A DNA stretch of 60,199 bases from Candidatus Sericytochromatia bacterium (lineage in GTDB: Bacteria; Cyanobacteriota; Sericytochromatia; UBA7694), in NCBI GenBank assembly GCA_018780035.1, contig JADMKE010000018.1:1-60199 (forward strand), read 5' to 3'. A program made the translations under genes and the position numbers. Each line of letters begins with the position of its first letter. Position 1 is the stretch's first letter. The notes beneath the pieces were generated by a model. The model searched no databases, was not told the DNA's origin, and saw only the letters and a program-made list of their open reading frames with translations. Shown here piece by piece: positions 34,666 to 43,605 of the stretch.

Positions 34666-36150
34666 ATGACTCAGGCTTCTCCCCAGCAATACCATCTTTT
34701 TATCAATGGCGAAGAGGTGGCTCCCCAATCCGAGCAGACCTTTGAATCGATCAACCCCGCCACAGGCGAAGTGATTGCCCATGTCGCCCATGGCAATGAG
34801 CAAGACGTCGACCGCGCAGTCAAAGCCGCCCGCAATGCCCACGAAAGTGGCGTCTGGAGCAAAATGCCCACCGCTCAGCGCAGCATCATTCTCAATCGCA
34901 TGGCCGATTTAATGCAAGAAAATCTGCCCAGTCTGGCTGCCCTCGAAACCCAAGACAATGGCAAACCGATCAACGAAAGCAGCTTTATCGACCTGCCCAT
35001 GTCGATTGATGCCTTCCGCTATTATGCTTCAGCCGCCCGCATGATTGGTGGCCAGGCCGTCCCCGTGCCTGGAGCCCTGACCTATACTTTAAAAGAGCCG
35101 ATTGGCGTCTGTGGTCAGATCATTCCCTGGAATTTCCCGATCATGATGGCCACCTGGAAACTGGCACCGGCATTGGCCGCAGGCAACTCAGTGGTACTTA
35201 AACCCGCCGAACAGACCCCCCTAACCGCCCTGCGTCTGGCAGAGCTGTTTAAACAGGCAGGCGTGCCCGATGGCGTGGTCAATGTGGTGACCGGTGATGG
35301 CCGCACAGGTGAAGCTCTCGTCAAACACCCAGGTGTGGATAAAATTGCCTTTACAGGTTCGACCGAAGTCGGCCGCCAAGTGATGATCAATGCCGCAGGC
35401 ACACTCAAACGTGTTTCACTCGAACTCGGGGGAAAATCTCCCAATGTGGTCTTTGCCGATGCCAATCTCGACCAGGCCGTCAATGGCGCTCTGTTTGCGA
35501 TTTATTTTAACCAAGGCCAAATCTGTACGGCTGGCTCACGCCTGTTTGTGCAAGACGCCATCTACGATGCCTTTGTCGAAAAACTGGTGGGCAAATTGGC
35601 CCAATTGCGGGTGGGTGATCCGACCCTAAACACCACTCAGATTGGGTCTCTGGTCTCAGCTGAGCAATTCGACAAGGTCAATAGCTATATCCAAATTGGT
35701 CAAGAAGAGGGAGCCACACTGGCTTTCGGCGGCAAACATCTGCGCGATGAACTCAAAGGCTATTTTGTCCAGCCCACGATCTTTAGCGATGTCAAAAACA
35801 GCATGCGCATTGCCCAAGAAGAGATCTTTGGGCCTGTGCTTTCAGTGATTCGCTTCAAAGACGACGCAGAAGCTGCGCGTTTGGTCAATGAAATCCCCTA
35901 TGGATTGGTCTCAGCGGTCTGGACCGAAAACGTGCGCAGGGCCCATAATTTTGCAAGTATGATTCAGGCCGGTTATGTCTGGATCAATACCTACAATATC
36001 CTGCCTGTGGAAGCCCCTTTTGGCGGCTACAAACAAAGTGGTTTTGGCCGAGAGCTGGGCATGGGCGCATTGGACATGTATACCGAAACCAAAAACGTCT
36101 ATGTCGAGTTAAACGAAGCCTCTCCGATTACCGGCTGGTACGGGGTCTAA
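34666..36150 (+). CDS. NAD(P)-dependent aldehyde dehydrogenase
   Basis: 494 residues, typical of the ALDH1/2-like class. Visible motifs: GQIIPWNFPIMMATWK (cofactor), FTGSTEVGR, VSLELGGKSPNVVFADA (general base Glu) and FNQGQICTAGSRLFVQ (catalytic Cys). The C-terminus has EEIFGPVLSVIRF and FGGYKQSGFGRE. It oxidises an aldehyde to the acid in the cytosol. GAGG lies nine bases before the chosen ATG; the open frame extends 33 codons upstream without family support. gcvT begins two bases after its stop, so it is co-transcribed with the glycine cleavage genes and may handle a related aldehyde such as betaine or glycolaldehyde (inference). Confidence 0.92.
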   Translation: MTQASPQQYHLFINGEEVAPQSEQTFESINPATGEVIAHVAHGNEQDVDRAVKAARNAHESGVWSKMPTAQRSIILNRMADLMQENLPSLAALETQDNGKPINESSFIDLPMSIDAFRYYASAARMIGGQAVPVPGALTYTLKEPIGVCGQIIPWNFPIMMATWKLAPALAAGNSVVLKPAEQTPLTALRLAELFKQAGVPDGVVNVVTGDGRTGEALVKHPGVDKIAFTGSTEVGRQVMINAAGTLKRVSLELGGKSPNVVFADANLDQAVNGALFAIYFNQGQICTAGSRLFVQDAIYDAFVEKLVGKLAQLRVGDPTLNTTQIGSLVSAEQFDKVNSYIQIGQEEGATLAFGGKHLRDELKGYFVQPTIFSDVKNSMRIAQEEIFGPVLSVIRFKDDAEAARLVNEIPYGLVSAVWTENVRRAHNFASMIQAGYVWINTYNILPVEAPFGGYKQSGFGRELGMGALDMYTETKNVYVELNEASPITGWYGV

Positions 36151-36151
36151 A

Positions 36152-37267
36152 ATGACTGAGTTGCCTGGGTTAAAAAAAACCGCCCTGCACGCTGCCCACG
36201 TGGCGCTTGGGGCCCGCATGGTCGATTTTGGGGGTTGGGATATGCCTGTGCAATACAGCGCGATTACCGACGAACACCAGGCGGTGCGCCAAGCTGTGGG
36301 GCTCTTTGACGTCTCCCATATGGGCACCTTTGCCGTTTCTGGGCCGGAATCGCTGGATTGGCTCGAAAGCATGGTGCCCAACCGGGTGAGCGGTCTCAAA
36401 CTTAAGCAGGCCCTGTATACCCAGATTCTCAACCAGGCGGGAGGCACCCTTGATGATCTGCTGATCTACCGCTTGGCTGAATCGGAGTTTCAGATCGTGG
36501 TCAATGCCTCCAACCGCGAAAAAGACTGGAACTGGTTTTTGGGCCATTTGCCCAAAGACGGCGTTGTGCTCGAAAATCGCTCGGCCCAAAGCTGTATTCT
36601 GGCTTTGCAAGGCCCAAAAGCCGTGAGTCTATTGGCACGCCTTTTGCCAAAAGCCGGCTTAAAAGAATTGCCGACATTTTATCTGACCCAGACCGAAGAA
36701 TTGGGCTACCCCCTGCTTTTGGCCCGCACCGGCTATACCGGCGAAGACGGCTTTGAGATCTTTGTGCATCCAGAACAGGCCCCCACCCTCTGGAACCAAT
36801 TGCTCAGCGCCGGTCAGGGCGAAGGCATCCGTCCCTGTGGATTGGGCGCCCGCGATACCCTGCGCTTGGAATCTGCCATGGCACTTTATGGCCACGAACT
36901 CGATGAGCAGACCTCTCCGCTTGAAGCGGGATTGGGCTGGAGCGTCAAACTGGATAAACCTCAAGACTTTCTCGGCAAAGCTGCCCTGCAAACGCAAAAA
37001 GATCAAGGCCTGAGCAAAAAACGCCTGGGCTTTAAACTGGCGGGTACCCGCCGCGCCCCACGCCAAGGTTATACCCTCTGGTTGGGCGAGCAAGAAGTGG
37101 GGGTTGTCACCAGTGGCAGCCTCTCTCCCACCCTGGGCGTGCCCATTGGCCTGGCTTTGGTGACCCCCGAGGCCTATGCCCAGGCAGCAGACTTGGAAAT
37201 GGATTTGCGTGGACAGCGCATGTCAATTGAACCCTCAAACTTACCCTTTTACAGGAGATCGTTATAA
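36152..37267 (+). CDS. gcvT: Glycine cleavage system T protein (aminomethyltransferase)
   Basis: 371 residues, normal length. N-terminal LKKTALHAAHVALGARMVDFGGWDMPVQY and GLFDVSHMG are hallmarks, followed by the folate-binding GCV_T domain and a C-terminal barrel. GcvT takes the aminomethyl group from lipoyl-GcvH, releases ammonia and forms 5,10-methylene-tetrahydrofolate. It is separated from the aldehyde dehydrogenase gene by one base and from gcvH by none, so translation is probably coupled; no strong ribosome site is visible. Confidence 0.96.
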   Translation: MTELPGLKKTALHAAHVALGARMVDFGGWDMPVQYSAITDEHQAVRQAVGLFDVSHMGTFAVSGPESLDWLESMVPNRVSGLKLKQALYTQILNQAGGTLDDLLIYRLAESEFQIVVNASNREKDWNWFLGHLPKDGVVLENRSAQSCILALQGPKAVSLLARLLPKAGLKELPTFYLTQTEELGYPLLLARTGYTGEDGFEIFVHPEQAPTLWNQLLSAGQGEGIRPCGLGARDTLRLESAMALYGHELDEQTSPLEAGLGWSVKLDKPQDFLGKAALQTQKDQGLSKKRLGFKLAGTRRAPRQGYTLWLGEQEVGVVTSGSLSPTLGVPIGLALVTPEAYAQAADLEMDLRGQRMSIEPSNLPFYRRSL

Positions 37268-37645
37268 ATGTCCGAGTATTATTACACTTCCTCCCACGAA
37301 TGTTTTGTGCTTGAAGGCAATCAGGCCACCGTTTCAATCACACCTTATGCCGTGGATCAATTGGGAGAAATCACCTTTGTACAATTGCCCGACGTGGGCC
37401 GTGAACTCAGCAAAGGCGAAAGCTTTGGCGAAATTGAATCCGTCAAAACCGTGTCCGAACTCTATGCGCCCCTGAGTGGCAAAGTGCTGGCGATCAATGT
37501 CGATCTCGACGCCCAACCCGAAAAAGTCAACGAAGATCCCCAGCTTCTGGGTTGGATGCTCAAATTGGAACTTTCAAAGCCTGAAGAAGTCGCCCAATGT
37601 ATGGATGCAGCTGGTTATCAGGGGTATTTGGAAGGTTTGGCATGA
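37268..37645 (+). CDS. gcvH: Glycine cleavage system H protein
   Basis: 125 residues. The lipoylation site is ESVKTVSELYAPLSG with Lys60, in the usual place and context. GcvH carries the aminomethyl group from the P protein to the T protein on its lipoyl arm. The ATG directly follows the gcvT stop and is preceded by AGGAG. The stop overlaps the gcvPA start (ATGA). Confidence 0.96.
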   Translation: MSEYYYTSSHECFVLEGNQATVSITPYAVDQLGEITFVQLPDVGRELSKGESFGEIESVKTVSELYAPLSGKVLAINVDLDAQPEKVNEDPQLLGWMLKLELSKPEEVAQCMDAAGYQGYLEGLA

Positions 37646-38988
37646 GTCTGGCTTATTTGGCACACACCCCTCAAGAGCGCTCAGAGATGCTTTCCACCCT
37701 GGGCATGCAAAACCAAAAGCAGCTCTTTGATCCGATTCCCCAGAGCTTGCAAGACTTTGAGTTGCAATTGCCCCCTGCTTTAAGCGAATTGGAATTGCTG
37801 CGAGAGTTGGAAATTCGCCAAGCCCACAGCCTCCCTGTGGCCTCTCAATTGAGCTTTATCGGTGGAGGTGCTTATCACCACTTTATTCCCGCAGCAGTAG
37901 ACACCCTGGCCTCACGCTCGGAATTTCTCACCGCGTATACCCCCTATCAGGCCGAGGTCAGCCAGGGCACGCTCCAGGTGATCTACGAATTTCAATCTCT
38001 GCTCTGCACGCTCACGGGCATGGAGATTGCCAATGCCTCGTCTTACGAAGGTGCCACAGCTGCCGCTGAGGCCATGATGATGGCCCACCGCATCACCAAA
38101 CGTGACGACATTCTCGTTTCCCAAGCTGTTCATCCCGAATACCGCGAGGTGCTCAAAACCTATGCCGATGCCACGGGTTTGAACCTGAAAGAATCCAGTT
38201 TGAGCGATTATACAACCAACATGGCCAGCCTGCAAAGCGCCGATGCGCCTGCTGCGTTGATCGTGCAATACCCCAATTTCTTTGGCCAGCTTGAAGATAT
38301 TCAATCCCTTGCCAACTGGGTGCATGAGCGCAAAGGACTGCTGATTGTGGTCATGACCGACCCCACGGTTTTGGGTCTGCTCGAAGCCCCCGGCAATCTG
38401 GGTGCAGATTTGGTCTGTGGTGAAGCCCAGTCTTTTGGCAACAGCCTGAGTTTGGGTGGGCCCTATTTGGGTTTTTTAACGGCCCGCGAAGTGCATTTGC
38501 GCCAGATGCCTGGCAGGATGTGTGGTTTGGCCCAAGATCAAGATGGCAAACGGGCCTTTACCCTGGTCTTACAGACCCGCGAGCAGCATATTCGGCGCGA
38601 AAAGGCCACCAGCAATATCTGCACCAATCAGGGCCTGATGGCGCTCACCGCCACAATTTGGTTGAGTTTGCTGGGCCAAGCCGGTCTGCAAGAATTGTCG
38701 ACCCTCTGCCTCAAACAGGCCCATAGTCTGGCTGCACAAATTAACACATTGCCCGATTATGAATTGGCAGCGACAGGGTCTTTTTTCCACGAGTTTGTCG
38801 TCAAAACCAGCCATTCGCTTGAAGACCTCTTTGCCTGGCTCAATGCCGCAAATTGCCTGCCTGGACTTAAGCTCTCAGATTGGTTTTCTGGACTTGAAAA
38901 CCAATTTTTGGTAACCGTAACTGAAATGAATCGCCCTGATGAGCTCAAAACCTTTGTGGACCTTTTGGCTGCATACGGCCAAAAATAA
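37642..38988 (+). CDS. gcvPA: Glycine dehydrogenase (decarboxylating) subunit 1
   Basis: 448 residues, the length of GcvPA in organisms with a split P protein. Diagnostic blocks include SFIGGGAYHHFIPAAVD, FLTAYTPYQAEVSQGTLQ, and SSYEGATAAAEAMMMA. With GcvPB it forms the alpha2beta2 PLP enzyme that decarboxylates glycine. GcvPB, which carries the PLP lysine, would normally follow directly but is absent here: the next gene encodes a TPR/barrel protein behind a strong terminator. An upstream in-frame ATG inside gcvH is rejected in favour of the ATGA-coupled start. Confidence 0.95.
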   Translation: MSLAYLAHTPQERSEMLSTLGMQNQKQLFDPIPQSLQDFELQLPPALSELELLRELEIRQAHSLPVASQLSFIGGGAYHHFIPAAVDTLASRSEFLTAYTPYQAEVSQGTLQVIYEFQSLLCTLTGMEIANASSYEGATAAAEAMMMAHRITKRDDILVSQAVHPEYREVLKTYADATGLNLKESSLSDYTTNMASLQSADAPAALIVQYPNFFGQLEDIQSLANWVHERKGLLIVVMTDPTVLGLLEAPGNLGADLVCGEAQSFGNSLSLGGPYLGFLTAREVHLRQMPGRMCGLAQDQDGKRAFTLVLQTREQHIRREKATSNICTNQGLMALTATIWLSLLGQAGLQELSTLCLKQAHSLAAQINTLPDYELAATGSFFHEFVVKTSHSLEDLFAWLNAANCLPGLKLSDWFSGLENQFLVTVTEMNRPDELKTFVDLLAAYGQK

Positions 38989-39002
38989 GCGATTGAAAGC
39001 GG

Positions 39003-39039
39003 GACCGCCATGATAAAAACAGGATTGGCGGTCTTTTTT
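39003..39039 (+). terminator. Rho-independent terminator covering the next start codon
   Basis: GACCGCCA (39003-39010), 15-base loop, TGGCGGTC (39026-39033), then TTTTTT (39034-39039). The 8-bp GC-rich stem is perfect. It ends the aldehyde dehydrogenase-gcv operon, yet the A of the ATG of the next gene (39010) is the last paired base of the 5' arm, so the T-run is coding sequence for its signal peptide. Confidence 0.75.
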
Positions 39040-40896
39040 GTGTTCTTGGGGTTGGCTGCACCCGCCTCAACACAGGAGTACGAAGAGCCCTATCAGCCAG
39101 ACGGACTCAGCAATCCGCTCTTGGAAGCCCTGGCTTATACCTCAGAGAGTCTGGGCATGGCAGAGACCGCCGCAGCTTATCATTCTTTGCAAGTATTGGC
39201 AAAAACCGCAGCGCTGATCCAGAGCCAGGAAGAAGCCGCCGAAGCTTTACAAAACGGCGAGAATGAAACCGCCCTGCGCTTGTCGTTACAGATCTTGGCC
39301 CAGGAGCCTGAGGCGATCGATTCAGCAGAGGTTTCGGATTATTATGCCCCTGTCTATTTTTACTTGGGGCTGGCTTATTATAATCTGCGGCTCTATTCCT
39401 TTGCTTTGGAGGCCTTTGAACAGGCCGAGAAGCGCTGGCAGACCCCACCCCCCAATCTCTATTTTTCGCTGGGCATGGCCCATTATTATTCCCGTTCCCT
39501 CGAATATGCCCAGGACTATCTCAACAAAGTGATTGCCGATCCACAAAGCTCAGCAGAACTCAAACAGGCAGCAGAAGAACAGCTATTGCTCACCCTGCGC
39601 GACCAAAGTGGGGCTTATCAGGAGGGGCTGAAAGCCTATCAAGAGGGGCGATTTGCTGAGGCCATCCTGCAATTGGAGGTGGCCCTGCGCTTTTTGCCCA
39701 ATTCAGGTGAATTGCATTATTATTTGGGTGCCAGTCAGGTCCAGGTGCAGAATTTTGAAGCGGCAAGGCAACACTTTCAGGCTGTTTTACAATTAGAACC
39801 CAATTCCGAAATTGCGACCCAGGCCCAATTGACCCTGGAGGTGATCGAAAAGCTGGCCCAAAACCTACCCCAGAAGCCCTTTTTTGGTTCATTATTGCTC
39901 GGTAGCAGCTTTGATACCAACGTCAACTTTGGAGGGCCTACCGACAATACCACCCAATTGCCTGCTGGAGCCAGTGCTGCAGGCAATTTGATTGATTCAG
40001 GTCTGCTGCTGAATCTGGCATTGGGTTATCAATGGCTGCCAGAGTGGGGGCTGAGGTATAACCTCTATTTACAGCAGTATTTGGGACTGGGCAATCAGCA
40101 GGAATTGAGTTTGAGCAGTGCTGATTATAACCTGCAATTGCATTCCCTGAGCCTGCTTAATCGCTTTGCCCTCTCCGACAGCTTGGATTTGAGCCTCACC
40201 AGCCAGGCCGATGCCCAATGGTTGGGCGGCAAACCCTTTTCCTGGGGGGGGGCAGCCCGTCCTGTCTTGACCTGGTATGCCAGCGAACGCCTGGTCTCGC
40301 GTCTGAGTTTTGCCCTGGGGGGAGAGATTTTTCCCGAATTTCGCGAACGTGATAACCTCAATCACCAATTGGGGCTGGAGCAATATATCTATCTCTGGGG
40401 CAGCAAGACCTGGCTGCGCTTTGGCTATGATTGGGTGCAGGTCTATGCCCGCGACAATCTCTTGCGCCGGGAAATACAAACCCAAAACAATTTCTTTGAA
40501 GTCGATTACCGCTTCGCCAATTCGCGGGTGGCCCATCAGATTGGGTTGGGATTTGGGTTTCCGGTTGGGCCGGTCTTGTTTGAGTTGGGCAGCCGCATGG
40601 ACTTTATCGACTATACCCAGCCCGATTTGGTCAGCCAGTATTTGATTGGGATCGATCCCTTGACGGGCTTGTCTTTGCCCCGCCAAGAGCTAAACGCGCG
40701 TTCGGTCGAAAAAATGCGGGCCGATACACGCTTGAGTTTTTACCTGCAAATGGAATGGCCCCTGACCAAAGAACTCAAATTGCAAGGCCGATATACCCGT
40801 ACCACCAATGTTTCAAATATCACACCCGTCGATTATTCTGTCAGCCGCAGCTATCTCAAAGATGTTTTTAATCTGAGCCTGCGCTACGATTTTTAA
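39010..40896 (+). CDS. TPR protein with C-terminal outer-membrane beta-barrel
   Basis: 628 residues. Signal peptide of about 21 residues, then TPR units (about 75-290; for example AVYFYLGLAYYNLRLYSFALEAFEQAE-like patterns and SGELHYYLGASQVQVQNFEAARQHF). From about 295 a beta-barrel follows, opening with LLLGSSFDTNVNFGG and ending in the terminal Phe of LSLRYDF, the outer-membrane insertion signal. Similar two-part proteins act in surface-protein or polysaccharide export. No strong ribosome site is visible. The start codon is embedded in the terminator at 39003-39039, which suggests control by attenuation or an independent, unseen promoter. It overlaps the convergent adenosyltransferase gene by four bases. 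Confidence 0.78.
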   Translation: MIKTGLAVFFVFLGLAAPASTQEYEEPYQPDGLSNPLLEALAYTSESLGMAETAAAYHSLQVLAKTAALIQSQEEAAEALQNGENETALRLSLQILAQEPEAIDSAEVSDYYAPVYFYLGLAYYNLRLYSFALEAFEQAEKRWQTPPPNLYFSLGMAHYYSRSLEYAQDYLNKVIADPQSSAELKQAAEEQLLLTLRDQSGAYQEGLKAYQEGRFAEAILQLEVALRFLPNSGELHYYLGASQVQVQNFEAARQHFQAVLQLEPNSEIATQAQLTLEVIEKLAQNLPQKPFFGSLLLGSSFDTNVNFGGPTDNTTQLPAGASAAGNLIDSGLLLNLALGYQWLPEWGLRYNLYLQQYLGLGNQQELSLSSADYNLQLHSLSLLNRFALSDSLDLSLTSQADAQWLGGKPFSWGGAARPVLTWYASERLVSRLSFALGGEIFPEFRERDNLNHQLGLEQYIYLWGSKTWLRFGYDWVQVYARDNLLRREIQTQNNFFEVDYRFANSRVAHQIGLGFGFPVGPVLFELGSRMDFIDYTQPDLVSQYLIGIDPLTGLSLPRQELNARSVEKMRADTRLSFYLQMEWPLTKELKLQGRYTRTTNVSNITPVDYSVSRSYLKDVFNLSLRYDF

Positions 40897-41456
40897 TTTG
40901 GCTTTTGCCAAGGCACATCCACTTGTCCATTTAATAAATTGGCGTACCGGGCCATCACAAAGAGCAAATCTGAGAAGCGATTGAGCCAAATCACAGCTTG
41001 GGGATTTATCTGCTCGGCCTCTGCCAGTGCCACCGTCATGCGTTCGGCCCTGCGGCTGACGGTACGCGCCAAATGTAACCAAGCAGCAGCCGGAGAACCC
41101 CCTGGCAAAATAAAATTGCTCAGCATGGGCAAGTGGGCCTCCCATTCATCAATCCAATTTTCGAGGATCTCAACATCTGTTGGCATAATGCGGGGAATGG
41201 CGGTGGATTTTTTTACACCCTCCTCGGTACTGGCTTCCGGGCTGGCCAAGTCTGCGCCCAACACAAAGAGGGTGTTTTGCAAGGCAGTCAAAGGCACTTG
41301 TAGTTCAATTGGGCAAACAGTTTGGGCCAGACCGAGTAGGGAATTGCATTCGTCGACAGTGCCATAGGCCTGAATGCGCAAATCGTGTTTGGGCACGCGC
41401 CGCCCCCCCCACAGCCCCGTCTGGCCTTGGTCTCCGGTGCGGGTATAAATTTTCAT
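40893..41456 (-). CDS. PduO-type cob(I)alamin adenosyltransferase
   Basis: 187 residues. The N-terminal ATP-binding motif KIYTRTGDQGQTGLWGG and the late helices with LARTVSRRAER and LNRFSDLLFVMARYAN are diagnostic for the PduO/MMAB trimeric family, which transfers adenosyl from ATP to cob(I)alamin to make coenzyme B12. GGAA precedes the ATG at 41456; an in-frame start 15 codons upstream is discarded. No cobalamin riboswitch or other B12 gene is nearby. A terminator for the upstream endonuclease gene separates the two transcripts. Confidence 0.92.
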   Translation of the reverse strand: MKIYTRTGDQGQTGLWGGRRVPKHDLRIQAYGTVDECNSLLGLAQTVCPIELQVPLTALQNTLFVLGADLASPEASTEEGVKKSTAIPRIMPTDVEILENWIDEWEAHLPMLSNFILPGGSPAAAWLHLARTVSRRAERMTVALAEAEQINPQAVIWLNRFSDLLFVMARYANLLNGQVDVPWQKPN

Positions 41457-41469
41457 GGTCAATTCCTTC

Positions 41470-41520
41470 AAAAAAAGATCACAGCCCGCATGCATCTTCA
41501 CATTTGATCAAGCGGGCTGT
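41470..41520 (-). terminator. Rho-independent terminator of the endonuclease I gene
   Basis: On the minus strand, ACAGCCCGC (41520-41512), a 22-base loop containing TTGATCAA, GCGGGCTGT (41489-41481), then GATCTTTTTTT down to 41470. The 9-bp stem is perfect and starts eight bases after the endonuclease stop. Confidence 0.75.
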
Positions 41521-41527
41521 AAAGGGT

Positions 41528-42562
41528 TTAATTCGCCTGGAAAACGGCAGGGCCAAGTAAACTGGCCAGATTGGGGATGTCGATAAAGGGATTGCGATTG
41601 CCCTGTTTCTGTGCCGCCAATTCGTGGCGTTTGCGTTCTTGGGGATCAATCGGATCTACTTTGTCGGCCCACTCAATAAAAGTGGGAACTTTGCTGGTCC
41701 AGAATTCATTTTTATTGACCCGGCCAGCCCAGATGCCTTCGGTGTGGTAACGCAGGTAAAAATACATCATGGCGCGGGCGGTATTGCCTTTTTGGGCATT
41801 CAACGGCTCAAAGACGATGTCAAAATTATTGCGGATAATGTCTTGGGGCTGCTGTTCATAAGGCAGGTTCATAATCCGGGTGATTTCTTGGGGGGGCATT
41901 TTGCCGGTTTTGTCGATTACACCCAGCTTTGAGCCTGTGGCAGTGGAATAGACAATCGTGCGGCCTGTCGACATGCCAAATGGAAAATTGCTGCGCATGG
42001 CGTTGGGTTTGCTCAGGGTCGGGAAGAGGTGGTGTAAGTCAGAGACCATGGGGTCGACTTTATTAAAGAAGGACTGGGGCCAGGTGTGTTCACAATTGAT
42101 AAAGTCTTTTTGCAGACCATCGCGATTTTCATCGCCATTTTCGAGGTAGATATTGCCATTGCCACCTTGGCCAGCGACAAAGACATAAGAATAATGGTCG
42201 AGCACACCCGCAGGGGCACCGGCTCTTTGTGGGGGAGCGACTTGGTCAACTGCTGCGTACATATACGATTTGGCTTCGTTATAACCCATGGGGCGGTGAT
42301 TTTTTGCAGCAATTTGGCTCAGGGTTTTAAACAGATCCATGCCGGTTTTGCCACGGGCAGGGGCATAATACTGCTGCAATTGGGGAGGCAACGTGGCCAA
42401 CCAATCGCCATTGCGAGCGCCGGTATTAAAAGATTGAAATTGGGCTGGAGCCTGCATCCCTGGACGCAGGGCTGACATCGCTTGCAAATTGGGGGCGGCG
42501 GACTGACAAGCGGGCAGGGCTGCGAGGGCAATGGCGCTGGCGGCAATAAGATGGCGTTTCAT
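41528..42562 (-). CDS. Secreted endonuclease I family lipoprotein
   Basis: 344 residues. Lipobox ALPAC (Cys about 19), so lipid-anchored. The EndA/Vvn-type beta-beta-alpha-metal nuclease core is clear: NCEHTWPQSFF with the catalytic His, VSDLHHLFPTL, and NAMRSNFPFG. These enzymes cut DNA and RNA without sequence preference and are periplasmic or extracellular, serving nutrient scavenging or blocking DNA uptake. GAGGAG lies before the ATG. Together with the S1/P1 nuclease gene 133 bases upstream on the same strand it forms a nucleic-acid-degrading pair. Confidence 0.9.
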   Translation of the reverse strand: MKRHLIAASAIALAALPACQSAAPNLQAMSALRPGMQAPAQFQSFNTGARNGDWLATLPPQLQQYYAPARGKTGMDLFKTLSQIAAKNHRPMGYNEAKSYMYAAVDQVAPPQRAGAPAGVLDHYSYVFVAGQGGNGNIYLENGDENRDGLQKDFINCEHTWPQSFFNKVDPMVSDLHHLFPTLSKPNAMRSNFPFGMSTGRTIVYSTATGSKLGVIDKTGKMPPQEITRIMNLPYEQQPQDIIRNNFDIVFEPLNAQKGNTARAMMYFYLRYHTEGIWAGRVNKNEFWTSKVPTFIEWADKVDPIDPQERKRHELAAQKQGNRNPFIDIPNLASLLGPAVFQAN

Positions 42563-42619
42563 GGTGGGACTCCTCTAATAATCTCTGTGCTATTTGTGGG
42601 GGATACGTTTATTGAAACA

Positions 42620-42647
42620 TTTCCCCAGAAGCATTTCAATGGGGAAA
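42620..42647 (-). other. Hairpin between the two nuclease genes
   Basis: TTTCCCC and GGGGAAA form a 7-bp stem with a 14-base loop. It could end the S1/P1 operon transcript weakly; no long T-run follows on the minus strand. Confidence 0.3.
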
Positions 42648-42695
42648 CCCAAACTTTAACGCTTATTTTACCTGTTCATTATCTTTGCCTGGCCT

Positions 42696-43601
42696 TTACT
42701 GGGGCCGTTTTTGTAGACGGGTATTCAGCAATTCGGCCAAACGATAGCCCCCCAAAGAGAGGCGCTCCAGGCAGATTTCTTGGGCTTTGCGAATGTATTC
42801 AGCCGAAATAGGGCCTGAAGCAGGCAAAGCCTCATAACCATGTTTAACCGCCAAATGGTAGCTCTCAATCGACCATTGCACGGGGGCATAGTCCAGCGAA
42901 GCCCGGAGTTTGGCTTTGGGCCAGATCTTAATCACTTCTGCAGCCATACCAGGGATCGCAGGTTTCCAGTTTTCTGAGCGCACTGACGGAAAATAATTGG
43001 CGGTGCTGTCCCAAAAAGAGTGCAAATTGGTTTGGGGCGCACCTTCAATTTTGACCAAATTTCCGCCTTGGTCGCCGTCGCGGTGGTCATGGTTGGAGCG
43101 GCTGACGGCATGAAAGGGCTGGTGAATATCTCCTACCAAATGAATCAGGCAGCGCAGGGCAAAGGCCTTTTCAAAATCCCCAGCTTTGGGATTTTCAAGG
43201 GTTTTGCTGAGCAATTCAATCTGGGACAAAATATTGTTGTCAGGCACGGCGTTAAGACTCGGCAAACCGTCGGGGTTATAAGGCAAATTGGCATAATGCC
43301 AGGGGTCCATGCTTTTTAAGCCCCGCGCTTTGGTTTCGTCCATCCAGACTGAGGCGGGGACAAAATGGCGCCGTTCGGGGGTGGTTTCAGCCACGTCCAG
43401 GCTGCGAATCAGGCGATCAACTTCGGCCCGCACTTCGGGTTTGAGGGCATCGTGGGCAATTTGAGCCGTAATCATGTGCCCGGTGTCCCACCAGGCCAGG
43501 GCAGGAGCAGAAGCCACACTCTGGAGCCCTGCAAACGCCAAAGCTGAGCAAAAAGCAGTTTGAATCAGACGGCGAAAAGAAACAGTTTTTTTATTGAACA
43601 C
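42696..43601 (-). CDS. S1/P1-family zinc nuclease, exported
   Basis: 301 residues from GTG 43601, which has AGGAG seven bases upstream and gives a perfect signal peptide cleaved at ALA/WW (36-37). The mature N-terminal Trp37 and His42 match the Trp1/His6 zinc ligands of P1 nuclease. HLVGDIHQPFHA, DGDQGGN and NLHSFWD supply the remaining trinuclear zinc site. It degrades single-stranded nucleic acid and may release 3'-phosphate. A TTG 69 bases upstream overlaps the HMG-CoA lyase gene and would spoil the leader. It is the last gene of a seven-gene minus-strand operon. Confidence 0.92.
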   Translation of the reverse strand: MFNKKTVSFRRLIQTAFCSALAFAGLQSVASAPALAWWDTGHMITAQIAHDALKPEVRAEVDRLIRSLDVAETTPERRHFVPASVWMDETKARGLKSMDPWHYANLPYNPDGLPSLNAVPDNNILSQIELLSKTLENPKAGDFEKAFALRCLIHLVGDIHQPFHAVSRSNHDHRDGDQGGNLVKIEGAPQTNLHSFWDSTANYFPSVRSENWKPAIPGMAAEVIKIWPKAKLRASLDYAPVQWSIESYHLAVKHGYEALPASGPISAEYIRKAQEICLERLSLGGYRLAELLNTRLQKRPQ

Positions 43602-43605
43602 AGTT

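Noticed and set aside
34447..36151. Glycine riboswitch expected for the gcv operon
   Set aside because: The leader upstream of the aldehyde dehydrogenase gene is short and shows no tandem aptamer pattern, and gcvT follows the previous gene by one base.
41457..41527. Cobalamin riboswitch before the adenosyltransferase gene
   Set aside because: The gap is only about 70 bases and is filled by the terminator of the endonuclease gene.
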